Source of the DNA: CBDBEU01 sp965204565
Lineage (GTDB): Bacteria > Pseudomonadota > Alphaproteobacteria > Rhizobiales > TMED25
Reading direction: 5' to 3'
Assembly (NCBI GenBank): GCA_965204565.1
Contig: CBDBEU010000003.1
Location: forward strand, 762,528 to 826,527
Length of the DNA stretch: 64,000 nt
A program made the position numbers and the translations under genes. Positions 27,700 through 36,485 of the stretch are shown here, piece after piece (position 1 is the stretch's first letter; every line of letters starts with the position of its first letter). Under the pieces are notes generated by a model, which was not told the origin of the DNA, ran no database searches, and worked only from the letters and a program-made list of their open reading frames with translations.

Positions 27700-28718
27700 C
27701 GATGCCGCTATATCAATGTCTACAATCATTTCTTTCCGGACAATCTATGGCAGAAAATCCTGACGCTTGACGGGTCGGCAGCGGCGATCGGCGCGCGCAT
27801 GAAGGCGGTGCCATGCGTGTGGGATCTGGATGTGCGGCTGAAGGTAATGGATCAGTTCGCCCATCACGACTACACGCAAGCAATCTCGCTCGGCATGCCG
27901 CCGCTGGAGGCTATGGGCGAGCCGGAGACCGTGATCGAACTGGCGCGGCTCGGCAATGACGGCATGGCCGATCTGGTGGACCGCCATCCCGACCGCTTTG
28001 TCGGCTATCTCGCCTCGCTGCCGATGAACGCACCGGAGGCGGCTGCAAGAGAGGCCGAACGTGCATTGGGAGAGGGCGGGCCTCAGCCCTGCAAATTCAT
28101 TCCAACATCAATGGCCTGCCGCTTGACGATGCACGCTTCCGGCCAATCTTTGAAATTGCCGAGCGCATGGACAAGCCGATCTTTCTGCACCCCGCCAGAT
28201 CCAATCGATTCCCGGACTATGCCCTGGAAGACAAGTCACGCTACGAGATATGGTGGATCTTCGGCTGGCCCTATGAGACCAGTGCCGCCATGGTGCAGAT
28301 CGTCTGTTCCGGCATCATGGATGACTTCCCCAAGCTCAAATTTCTCGCCCATCATCTGGGCGCCATGGTGCCGTTTTTCGAGATGCGGGTGGGGCCCGGC
28401 ATGGACCAGATGGGAGCACGCACATCAGATGAGGATCTGGGTGCCGTACTGGAACGGTTGAAGAAGCGGCCCTACGACTATTTCAAGGACTTCTACGCCG
28501 ATACCGCGGTGTTTGGATCTCGGCCGGTGACGGTGTGCGGGCTTGAGTTCTACAGCGCCGACAAGGTGCTGTTCGCATCCGACTGCCCGTTCGATCCCGA
28601 AGGCGGAGCCGGTTTCATCCGCGACACAATCGCGGTGCTGGAGAGCCTCGATATTTCGGCAGAGGACCGGGACAAGATTTCATTCGGCAACGCGGAAAAA
28701 CTCCTGAAACTGGGCTGA
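27700..28718 (+). pseudogene. amidohydrolase (ACMSD-like decarboxylase), frameshifted
   Basis: Two pieces make up one amidohydrolase-2 family protein, relatives of 2-amino-3-carboxymuconate-6-semialdehyde decarboxylase. The first piece begins YINVYNHFFPDNLWQ and contains LVDRHPDRFVGYLASLPMN. The second continues LQIHSNINGLPLDDARF, then PIFLHPARSN, FLAHHLGAMVPFFEMR and VLFASDCPFDPEGG (metal/catalytic Asp). The break at about 28078-28085 fits the loss of one G from a run of G. There is also no start codon in the first frame: ATG 27704 is two bases out of phase. An assembly error at one site is possible; two make real decay more likely. Confidence 0.8.
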
Positions 28719-28824
28719 GGATATAGGCGGGCTAACGCGCAGTTTGCGCCAGTCCATTGCTTCCTGGCGCTGACGCGCGGTCTGCCAAAAGAAAAACCAG
28801 GCCGGTGCCCGCACCAAACGCTTC

Positions 28825-29165
28825 TTACATTGCCGGGCCGCCCTTGAGCCAGCCCTCGCCGCGCTTGTAGAGCGCTTCGACCTCCGGTCCGAACAGTCCC
28901 GGCATGTTGCGTTTGACCGTGTAGCTGATGCGCGCTTGCAGATAGGCAAGATGGCGATAACCGGAGGGGAACTGACCCAGCAGATCCGGGTCGAGCGTAC
29001 CAATGCGGTCCTTTTCGTAGATCGGCTGGCGCAGAACCATGCCCCATTTGCCGTCGCGCTTTTCCAGGAAATCGTAAAACCGGCCGGTGCACACAACGTC
29101 GCACATCACGTCTTCCACCGGCCCGCGCCCAGGCCCGACGCAATTTTCGCCGCCGTTGAACGAGT
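28825..29165 (-). pseudogene. SnoaL/NTF2-like protein, N-terminally truncated
   Basis: The minus strand from about 29165 reads SFNGGENCVGPG, then VEDVMCDVVCTGRFYDFLEK, WGMVLRQPIYEKDRI, FPSGYRHLAYLQARI and PGLFGPEVEALYKRGEGW to a TAA at 28825. This is the C-terminal part of a SnoaL-like (cystatin-roll) protein of the kind linked to hydroxylation or isomerisation in catabolic clusters. An in-frame TGA precedes SFNGG, and no N-terminal half is present. A GTG at 29118 could start a 97-residue product, but without the N-terminal helices it would not fold normally. Confidence 0.65.
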
Positions 29166-29174
29166 ATCATTCTG

Positions 29175-29366
29175 ATGAGCAAAGCACCGCCCGAAATGGC
29201 GCATGAAGAAGACGACAGCGACACCGATGAGTACCAACCGCGCGGCATGACGCCGAAAATGCGCCATTGTCTGCGTTGCCGGACGTCGTTCCTTTCTGAA
29301 TGGTCCGGCGAAAGAATCTGCCGTAAGTGCAAATCCACCATTGCGTGGCGGCAGGGCTGGTCCTAA
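29175..29366 (+). CDS. small zinc-ribbon protein
   Basis: A 63-residue protein with an acidic N-terminus (HEEDDSDTDEY) and a C-terminal zinc ribbon: CLRC, fourteen residues, CRKC. The Cys-x2-Cys pairs should bind one zinc. The final KSTIAWRQGW is basic and aromatic, which suggests nucleic-acid or protein contact. I know similar small ribbon proteins in alphaproteobacteria only as uncharacterised. It is out of keeping with the catabolic genes around it and may be a chance neighbour. Confidence 0.6.
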   Translation: MSKAPPEMAHEEDDSDTDEYQPRGMTPKMRHCLRCRTSFLSEWSGERICRKCKSTIAWRQGWS

Positions 29367-29789
29367 GCGCGCGAGCCGTTCGCTCGGTATCCGGGGTCTT
29401 CCCGGCATTTGTCAGCCTGCACCTCACACAGGCCGGCCCGCATATGAAGCGTGCGCGGCCACATTGCTGCCGCGTCACTTCCCGGTTGTGACCAGCTCTT
29501 TAAACTCAGGCGGGCACGCATTTCCATGCCGCAAAGGGTCAATTTGTCGCCAATCAGTCTACAGACGATCAGTGACAATATTCTTGACAGACAGGTGGCC
29601 TCTCTATGTCACTGCTTGTCTATATGAGGCCATAGGATTGAAATCGGGAAACGCATTGCCAATCACCGAGCCGGCTGATCATATCGAACATACCGGGCCG
29701 GAGATCCCAATAAAGCCATCCCCCAACCTGCCCGGTGCATAACCCCGACGAAATTAAAGCCCATGACTACAATCCAGGGTCTGGCCTCA
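29367..29789. other. gene-free stretch before the IS427-like remnant
   Basis: No recognisable gene on either strand. The part 29570-29640 contains TTGACA followed 15 bases later by TATGTC, a poor promoter-like arrangement. If real, it would drive into the IS427-like remnant, so the gene it once served has been lost. Confidence 0.35.
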
Positions 29790-30500
29790 TTATAGCCACG
29801 AGATGAGTGCTGCGGCGCGCGCGATAGCTGCCATGACGTTTTTAATGTTGCGCTCGAAGTGCGTTGCGATGCGCCGCCGGTCTTTGAGGCGGTGAGAAAT
29901 GCGCTCGATGATATCTCGCTCACTGTAGATGGCCTGATCGTAGGGATATCGGCTCTTGCGGTTCTTTCGCGGCGGTATGACGGGCCCGGTCCCGCGCTCT
30001 TCAAGCCATTCGCGCAGTTTCCGGCCTTCACGGCCTTTGTCGGCGGCAGGTTCGGCGGATGGCGGCATGGCCTCGATGCAGCGCTGTGCGACCTTGCAAT
30101 CATGCACGTTTCCGGGCGTCGGGAGCAGGACGCAATTGACAAAACACGGGGCGGCCCTTGTGGTCGCAGACGGCGTGGAGCCGGGTGTTGCGTCCGCCTT
30201 CGGTGCGGCCGATACCATGGGCCAGGGCCCCTTTTCCGCCGCCGGCGCCGCGATGAACCCTGATGCAGGAACTGTCGATGAACAGCCGGTCAGGCGTATT
30301 CTCGGCGCCTCCTGCCGGAGCGCTGAAGATACCTTCCCGTATACACCGCGCTCGGCCCGGCGACCGCCACAGCGCAGCGCATGGACGATCCCGCTCGGCA
30401 CAGGACGATCATCAACTGTTTCCGGGCGCTTCCTGCCGCGCATATGGGTCGGCAGGAAGCGGCGGAAGCGGCGCGATCCGGGCCCGCCGAGAATCGGAAA
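29790..30500 (-). mobile_element. IS427-like remnant 2
   Basis: The minus strand carries, in shifting frames, FLPTHMRGRKRPETVDDRPV, SGIVHALRCGGRRAERGVYG, RIRLTGCSSTVPASGF, TPGSTPSATTRAAPC, GNVHDCKVAQRCIEAMPPSA and the C-terminal LREWLEERGTGPVIPPRKN and IIERISHRLKDRRRIATHFE, ending NVMAAIARAAALISWL. Its first half is frameshifted at least twice, and an extra FVNCVLLPT-type insertion is present. It is more complete than the copy at 12500-12883 and in opposite orientation. Confidence 0.8.
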
Positions 30501-30755
30501 ACCGGAAGAAATCATACATCCCGTTACCTCCTCATCGGAGTCAGCGAACCATCCCCGGATCAAATCGGGAAGACAATTATCGGGACCGGAACCTAATGCC
30601 TGGATGCCGATATTTCTTGATCGGGCCTGGCACAGATCCAAGCTTTACCTGCCCGGCCATTGCCTGGGTCGGAAGGTCGGGGCACCATAGTGACCCGCCC
30701 GAAGATCGATGGGCATTGGGCGCCTTTTCGGCGAGGTGAGGATCCAAATCAAGCG

Positions 30756-31958
30756 ATGGCAGAAGCGGTCTATCTGCAACCGGGAGAAATCGGCAAGCTG
30801 GCGCTAAAAAACCGATTGGTGCGCGCGGCAACGTCCGAAGCGATGGCAGGCGAGGGCGGTGCAGTCACCGACAGCCTGATAGGGCTCTATCGTGATCTGG
30901 CAAAGGGCGGTGCGGGGCTGATCATCACCGGCCACATGTTCGTCGAGCCGCGTGGACAATACACGCCCCGCCAGACCGGCATTCACCGCGACAATCTGGT
31001 CGCTCGCCTACGGGCGCTGACCGACGCAGTGCATGAGCATGGCGGTGTGATCTTTGCCGAGCTCGCCCATGCCGGTAGCCAGTCGCTCATCCCGCAGGTG
31101 ACGCCAATCGCGCCCTCGGTGATCCCCAATGCGATCTTCGCGCGCCAGCCGGTGGAGATGACCGAGCGTGATATCGGTGAGGTGGTTGCATCGTTTGGCA
31201 AGGCCGCCACGCGCGCCAGACAGGCAGGCTTCGATGGCATTCATATTCATGGCGGCAATGGCTATCTGATTTCGGAATTTTCATCTCCCCATGCCAACCG
31301 CCGTCAGGATAAATGGGGCGGCGATGCGTACCGCCGCAGCGCTTTTGTGAATGCTGTCTATAAGGCGGTCCGCTCAAGCGTTGGCCTCGACATGCCAGTG
31401 ACCGCGCGGCTTGGTATTGCCGACGCGGTGAGCGACGGGCTGGGCATCGAGGAAAGTGTCGGGCGGGTGAAGGCGCTCGCCGAGGCAGGTCTTGATGGCA
31501 TTGAGACCACCTGCGGGGTGATGACCACATATGTTGAAAACATCCGGCCCTATGTCGCGGTGAGCTTGGGCCGGGCTCTGGCGACCGGGCTGGTGCCGCG
31601 CCTGTTTGAGCCGGCCGGCGCGGAGGCCTATTACCGCGAATTTGCCAGAAGCATCAGCCAGGCGGTCGATATTCCGGTCATTCTGGTTGGGGGCATTCGC
31701 ACCACCGACACGATGCAAGACGTGCTCGAAAGCGGCGATGCGGATTTCCTCGCCATGGCGCGGCCATTCATTCGCGAGCCCGATATTGCGCGCCGGATCA
31801 CCGCCGGGCGGCGGGGAATGGTTGATTGTGTGTCGTGCAATATCTGCCTGATGCATGATGGCACCGATCCACTCAGATGCTGGCGCAAGAAGCCCCGCGA
31901 TCTGGCGTTCCACGTTTATTGCAAATTGTGGCGTGATCGCCGCCGGCCATCAGTTTAG
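30756..31958 (+). CDS. NADH:flavin oxidoreductase (old yellow enzyme family)
   Basis: A 400-residue FMN-dependent TIM barrel. The FMN-site motifs are KLALKNRLVRAATSEAM at the start and IFAELAHAGSQ. The substrate-binding pair His/Asn is in IHIHGGNGYLISEF, followed by SPHANRRQDKWGGD, the family signature. A late cysteine cluster, DCVSCNICL, resembles the Fe-S segment of the larger family members (2,4-dienoyl-CoA or trimethylamine-type reductases), but the protein lacks their C-terminal FAD/NAD domains. It probably reduces an activated double bond. ATG 30756 is chosen by family alignment. The gene precedes the RidA-repeat gene. Confidence 0.9.
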   Translation: MAEAVYLQPGEIGKLALKNRLVRAATSEAMAGEGGAVTDSLIGLYRDLAKGGAGLIITGHMFVEPRGQYTPRQTGIHRDNLVARLRALTDAVHEHGGVIFAELAHAGSQSLIPQVTPIAPSVIPNAIFARQPVEMTERDIGEVVASFGKAATRARQAGFDGIHIHGGNGYLISEFSSPHANRRQDKWGGDAYRRSAFVNAVYKAVRSSVGLDMPVTARLGIADAVSDGLGIEESVGRVKALAEAGLDGIETTCGVMTTYVENIRPYVAVSLGRALATGLVPRLFEPAGAEAYYREFARSISQAVDIPVILVGGIRTTDTMQDVLESGDADFLAMARPFIREPDIARRITAGRRGMVDCVSCNICLMHDGTDPLRCWRKKPRDLAFHVYCKLWRDRRRPSV

Positions 31959-32104
31959 ACTCGCTTTTGACCGGGTGAGAGGGAACCTGCATCGCCTCCA
32001 TGATGACATCGGATATTGGCTGGCGTGGCATTTCACCCCGTTCTGTCCTAGGCTTGACCCATTCTCAAGCCGCAAAATTGGAACAGAATTGAAGGAGGTG
32101 AGAA

Positions 32105-33349
32105 ATGAAGATCGAAGGAGTAACGTCTTCGGTGCCGCAGCCGCTTGCCAATTACACCGAGGCGTTCAAGGTTGGTCCCTGGGTATTCGCCGCCGGCCAG
32201 TTGCCGAGCGACTTCAAATCGGGAGTGGCGCCGGAGGCGCGCAAGGGCGATGAGTTTCCCTATTACGGCTCCGACATCAAGCTTCAGACCCGCTATGTGC
32301 TGGAGAACCTGAAGACCACCTTCAAGGCCGCCGGCTCATCACTCGACGATGTGGTCAAGGCCCAGGTGTTCCTGATGGACCTCGATGATTTCGCCGGGTT
32401 CGACGAGGTGTGGAAGGAGTATTTCAAAACCCCGCCGCCGCGCACCACCGTGGGCACCACCGGGCTTCTGGTGAAAGACACACTGATCGAGATCGATCTG
32501 ATCGGCGTCCAGTCCGGAACCGGGCGCAAGGCCATCACCTCGTCGATCCCGCAGCCGCTTGCCAGTTACGCCGAGGCGTTCACGGTAGGTCCCTGGGTCT
32601 TCGCCGCTGGCCAGTTGCCGAGCGACTTCAAATCGGGAGTGGCGCCGGAGGCGCGCAAGAGCGATGAGTTTCCCTATTACGGCTCCGACATCAAGCTTCA
32701 GACCCGCTATGTGCTGGAGAACCTGAAGACCACCTTCAAGGCCGCCGGCTCATCACTCGACGATGTGGTCAAGGCCCAGATATTCCTGATGGACCTTGAT
32801 GATTTCGCCGGGTTCGACGAGGTGTGGAAGGAGTATTTCAAAACCCCGCCGCCGCGCACCACCGTGGGCACCACCGGGCTTCTGGTGAAAGACACACTGA
32901 TCGAGATCGACCTGATCGGCGTCAAGTCCGGAACCGAGCGCAAGGCCATCACCTCGTCGATCCCGCAGCCGCTTGCCAATTACACCGAGGCGTTTCAGGC
33001 CGCGGGGCTGGTGTTTGCCGCCGGACAGCTTGCCACCGACTGGAAGCACGGCGTGGCACCTGAAGCGCAGGTCAATCCGCTGTTCCCCTATTACGGCTCC
33101 GACATCAAGCTTCAGACCCGCTACATCCTTGAGAATCTGCAAACCACCTTCAAGGCCGCCGGATCGTCGCTCGATCACGTGATCAAGGCTCAGGTGTTCC
33201 TGATGGATCTCAATGATTTCAACGGTTTTGATGAAGTCTGGCGAGAATACTTCAAGACCCCACCGCCGCGCACCACGATCGGCACAACCGGACTTCTGGT
33301 TCCAGGCACGCTGGTCGAGATCGACCTGATCGGAACGACCAGGGACTAG
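32105..33349 (+). CDS. three-domain tandem RidA protein
   Basis: A 414-residue protein made of three consecutive RidA/YjgF domains with an exact period of 138 residues (starting at residues 6, 144 and 282). RidA proteins normally are homotrimers of about 130-residue chains and hydrolyse reactive enamine/imine intermediates. Here one chain holds all three. Each repeat keeps the key arginine in PPPRTT (residues 113, 251, 389) and the glutamate in IEID or VEID (129, 267, 405). Repeats 1 and 2 are almost identical. Repeat 3 differs more (QAAGLVFAAGQLATDWKHG). AGGAGG lies six bases before the ATG. It lies between an old yellow enzyme and a Rieske oxygenase gene. Confidence 0.92.
   Translation: MKIEGVTSSVPQPLANYTEAFKVGPWVFAAGQLPSDFKSGVAPEARKGDEFPYYGSDIKLQTRYVLENLKTTFKAAGSSLDDVVKAQVFLMDLDDFAGFDEVWKEYFKTPPPRTTVGTTGLLVKDTLIEIDLIGVQSGTGRKAITSSIPQPLASYAEAFTVGPWVFAAGQLPSDFKSGVAPEARKSDEFPYYGSDIKLQTRYVLENLKTTFKAAGSSLDDVVKAQIFLMDLDDFAGFDEVWKEYFKTPPPRTTVGTTGLLVKDTLIEIDLIGVKSGTERKAITSSIPQPLANYTEAFQAAGLVFAAGQLATDWKHGVAPEAQVNPLFPYYGSDIKLQTRYILENLQTTFKAAGSSLDHVIKAQVFLMDLNDFNGFDEVWREYFKTPPPRTTIGTTGLLVPGTLVEIDLIGTTRD
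32120..33346 (+). repeat. 414-bp tandem repeat, three units, within the RidA gene
   Basis: Units run about 32120-32533, 32534-32947 and 32948-33346. Units 1 and 2 share long identical stretches (compare 32222-32470 with 32636-32884), so the second duplication is recent or kept uniform by recombination. Unit 3 is clearly older. Confidence 0.92.
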
Positions 33350-33398
33350 GCTGCAAGCACCTGGCAGCAAACCAGGACGCGTGAGCCCGGTTCCGGGC

Positions 33399-34433
33399 TC
33401 ACGCGCCGGCTTCCATCGCGCGTACCAGTTGCGAACGCTCAACGCCCGACAATAGCTTGCGGTAAGCGATCGAGGCAGCATCGGGCACGCGCAAATGCAG
33501 CTCGTCGCGAATATGCGGCGGGATTTCCTCCGGCCTTTGTGTTTCGACCACACGCCGGTCCTGTTCCATGATTTCATCGAAGCCGGCGCCGATTTGCGCA
33601 TCGGTCCTGTCCAGAGAATGATTGCGGGCGATGAAGCAGAACAGGCGCGTGCGCTTGGCATCGATCGGTGTGGCGATGAAGCTGAGAATGGTGGCATCGC
33701 CCGGTTTGGAGTCGCCGCTTTCCGACCAGGTGCCGCCTTCAACGCCCTTGCCGTGCGCTTCGGCGATCATGCCTTCCGGCGTCACGGTTTTCTTGTCGTG
33801 GATCATGAAAGGAAAGCACAGCGTGTATTTCCTGAGCCGCGCGCCGTCGTCATAAGTGTATTCAAGCCCGGTGTCGGTGTAGCTGACGTCGTGATCCTTG
33901 ATCACCGGGCCGTCGGCCAGTTCGGTAAAACCCTTGTGGACGAAGTTGAAATGCGAAAAGTCCATGGCGTTTTCAATCGCACGGCCCGCTGACGTATTCC
34001 AGGAATAGCTGCCGGCCATGAATACGCGAAAGTCCGGATTGTTCCAGGCATCATCCGCCCAGGTCGGGAATTCCTGTACCGGTTCAGCCATCGCCACCCA
34101 TACCAGGCCATACTCCTCGCGCACCTTGAAAGTGATGGCGCAGGCCTTTTTCGGAATGGTGGCGCCTTTCTGCAGCGCCGGGATGTGAACACACGCGCCG
34201 GTGCGGTCGTACTGCCAGCCATGATAGGGGCAGGTCAGCCGGCCGTTCTCGACCCGGCCGCCCGAAAGCTCCGCTCCACGGTGGATGCACAGATCCTTGA
34301 AGGCAACGGCCCCCTCGTCGTCGCGAAAGGCAACAACGCGTTCGCCTAGAATAATGAACTGTTGTGGCTCCTGGGTGATTTCATCAATCGTCGCAATCGG
34401 ATGCCAATGCTGCTCAAGCGAAACCCTGCCCAT
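33399..34433 (-). CDS. Rieske [2Fe-2S] non-heme iron oxygenase, alpha subunit
   Basis: A 344-residue ring- or side-chain-attacking oxygenase of the vanillate O-demethylase/phthalate dioxygenase type. The Rieske cluster ligands are CIHRGAELSGG and CPYHGWQYD. The mononuclear iron site is ENAMDFSHFNFVH (Asp then two His). The domain order and length are those of single-component-type alpha subunits that need a separate reductase, which is not seen here. GGAGG stands five bases before ATG 34433, which decides the start against two upstream Met codons. It is divergent from the transporter operon. The likely role is initial attack on an imported aromatic compound. Confidence 0.92.
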   Translation of the reverse strand: MGRVSLEQHWHPIATIDEITQEPQQFIILGERVVAFRDDEGAVAFKDLCIHRGAELSGGRVENGRLTCPYHGWQYDRTGACVHIPALQKGATIPKKACAITFKVREEYGLVWVAMAEPVQEFPTWADDAWNNPDFRVFMAGSYSWNTSAGRAIENAMDFSHFNFVHKGFTELADGPVIKDHDVSYTDTGLEYTYDDGARLRKYTLCFPFMIHDKKTVTPEGMIAEAHGKGVEGGTWSESGDSKPGDATILSFIATPIDAKRTRLFCFIARNHSLDRTDAQIGAGFDEIMEQDRRVVETQRPEEIPPHIRDELHLRVPDAASIAYRKLLSGVERSQLVRAMEAGA

Positions 34434-34649
34434 TTGCGCCTCCATCGCAGGCAATGCCGCATCGGCCACCTTGTGGGGTCTTCTGAGCACGCCGCTAAAA
34501 AGATATCATGATTTGCCGTCCATTGGAATTGACGCCGGCGGTGCCCGGTTTGACAGGATTTGGGCTGGCCAATAGTCTGAAATCTGAAATCAAAAGGCTG
34601 GCGGAGTTCACATCCGCGCCATCAAGGTCGGTCGCGCGGAGGGACGTAG

Positions 34650-35522
34650 ATGGAGATTATCATCTTTGGCGTCATATCCGGGTGCATCATTCTTTTTGGT
34701 GCAGTCGGGTTTTCAATGACACTCAAGGCCGAAGGTTTCATCAACGTTGCCCACGGCCAGATGTTGCTCCTGGGCGCGTATCTGGCGCTGTTCTTTTCCA
34801 GTCAGGGTGTCGGTCTGGTGATCGCCACGCCATTGGTCATGCTGTGTTGCGGTTTCATCGGCGTGCTGATCTTCCGGTTGCTCTATCAGCCGATCAAAAG
34901 CCGCGGAATACTGGTTCTTCTGTTCACCTCGGTCGGCGTTGCCTATGCGATCAATGGCATTGTCGGCGCCGCTTTCGGCAAGCGGGTGCAGGCCTACGAC
35001 CTGCCGCCGGTTCGGGCGATGAAGTTCGATGGCGTGCCGTTGATGACCAAATACGAGCTGATGATCATCATCTTTGCTTTGGTGGCCTCGATCGGCGTTC
35101 ACCTGTTTCTGACATCGACCTGGGTCGGCAAATCGATCCGCGCGGTTGCCGACAATTACGATCTTGCGCGCGTGCGCGGCTTCGATCCCAGGCGCTCATC
35201 CGATTATGTGTGGTTCATCGCTTCGGCGCTTGCAGGTGTCGCCGGGGTGTTCTCGGGCATTCTGGGCTCGCTGCACCTCACCATGGGATGGCAACAGATC
35301 ATCATCATTCTGGCGGCCACCGTCCTTGGCGGGCTTGGCAGTATTTACGGCGTCATGCTGGCATCGATGGTGCTTGGCATCGGCATGGAGATCGGCATCA
35401 CCGTGTTGCCCGCCAATTATCGCAGCGCGGTGGCATTCCTGATCATCATTCTTGTTCTGTTTTTACGGCCTGAAGGCCTGCAGAGCCTTTGGAACCCGCA
35501 ACGCGCGGGCGGCGACAGGTAG
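34650..35522 (+). CDS. branched-chain-type ABC permease (LivH family)
   Basis: A 290-residue inner-membrane permease with about eight hydrophobic helices, starting MEIIIFGVISGCIILFGAVG. Segments such as GFINVAHGQMLLLGAYLAL (the LivH NXXHG-type start of the pore) and GSIYGVMLASMVLGIGMEIG are characteristic. It is the first gene of a five-gene transport operon (34650-39493). The operon binding protein and LivG/LivF ATPases follow. The Liv class carries amino acids, amides, short-chain or aromatic acids. The context suggests an aromatic or N-containing substrate. Confidence 0.93.
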   Translation: MEIIIFGVISGCIILFGAVGFSMTLKAEGFINVAHGQMLLLGAYLALFFSSQGVGLVIATPLVMLCCGFIGVLIFRLLYQPIKSRGILVLLFTSVGVAYAINGIVGAAFGKRVQAYDLPPVRAMKFDGVPLMTKYELMIIIFALVASIGVHLFLTSTWVGKSIRAVADNYDLARVRGFDPRRSSDYVWFIASALAGVAGVFSGILGSLHLTMGWQQIIIILAATVLGGLGSIYGVMLASMVLGIGMEIGITVLPANYRSAVAFLIIILVLFLRPEGLQSLWNPQRAGGDR

Positions 35523-35531
35523 GGGGCGGCG

Positions 35532-36479
35532 ATGGAAGGTCTTGCGCTGTTCATGGTGAGCCTGCTCAGCATTGGTGCGATCTACGCGATCCTTTGCCTG
35601 GCGCTTAATCTGGAAGCCGGCGTCGACGGGCTTTGGGATCTTGGCATCGTCTCCTTCTTCGGCGTTGGCGCCTATAGCTACACGCTCATTACGGCGGTGC
35701 CGGCCGAGGGCCATCAGCATTATGTGCTGGGTCTGGAGTTGCCGATCTGGATTGGCGTTATCGGTGCGGGTTTGGCCGGAGGCATCGTGGCGCTGCTCAT
35801 CGGTTCGCCCTCCTTGCGCCTGAAGCAGGAATATTTCCTGATCACCACGCTGGCTTTCGCCGAGGTGATCCGGCAGATCTATGCCAATGAGCTGTGGCTG
35901 ACCAACGGCGTTGCCGGCATTTTCGGGCTGACGCCGCCATTCCGCGAAATGTTCGAACCGGAAACGCAGGCGGTGGTACGGCTGGGGCTGATCATGTTCG
36001 CCCTGTTCATCGCCTATTGGGTGGTGCAATCGCTGACGGTGTCGCCGTTTGGCCGTGGCCTCAAGGCGTTGCGGGAGAACGAGGCGCTGGCCAAGACGGC
36101 GGGTATCAATCCGTTCTCGTTTCACATTCGCGCGTTTGTCGCTTGCGGCGTGATGACTGGAACCGCAGGTTCATTTTACGTCTGGTACAACACCATCGTC
36201 ATTCCGGGCCAGTTTGTCGCCGACGTTACATTCTTTGTCTGGACCGCGATCATCATTGGCGGCATCGGCAATAACCGGGGCGCCATGATTGGCGGCTTCC
36301 TGTTCATTTTTCTATATGATGTGCTACGCTTTATCCCGGTGCCGAGCGAATATGCCGAAGTCATTGCCTCGGTGCGTACCGGCCTGGTCGGGGTGGTGCT
36401 GATCATGGTGCTTCGGTTCCGTCCGAATGGTCTGTTCCAGGAGCGCCCGCAACGCCTGCGCGTGCGCGGCGGGGATTGA
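35532..36479 (+). CDS. branched-chain-type ABC permease (LivM family)
   Basis: A 315-residue second permease subunit with eight to ten hydrophobic stretches. It shows DLGIVSFFGVGAYSYTLI near residue 35 and the cytoplasmic coupling segment GRGLKALRENEALAKTAGIN, which contacts the ATPases. The start is nine bases after the LivH-type stop codon. The C-terminal tail is basic (RPQRLRVRGG). Together with the upstream gene it forms the membrane channel. Confidence 0.93.
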   Translation: MEGLALFMVSLLSIGAIYAILCLALNLEAGVDGLWDLGIVSFFGVGAYSYTLITAVPAEGHQHYVLGLELPIWIGVIGAGLAGGIVALLIGSPSLRLKQEYFLITTLAFAEVIRQIYANELWLTNGVAGIFGLTPPFREMFEPETQAVVRLGLIMFALFIAYWVVQSLTVSPFGRGLKALRENEALAKTAGINPFSFHIRAFVACGVMTGTAGSFYVWYNTIVIPGQFVADVTFFVWTAIIIGGIGNNRGAMIGGFLFIFLYDVLRFIPVPSEYAEVIASVRTGLVGVVLIMVLRFRPNGLFQERPQRLRVRGGD

Positions 36480-36485
36480 CCGGCG

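Noticed and set aside
29367..29742. Possible gene with TTGACA promoter before the IS427-like remnant
   Set aside because: Promoter spacing is 15 bases and no downstream frame is protein-like.
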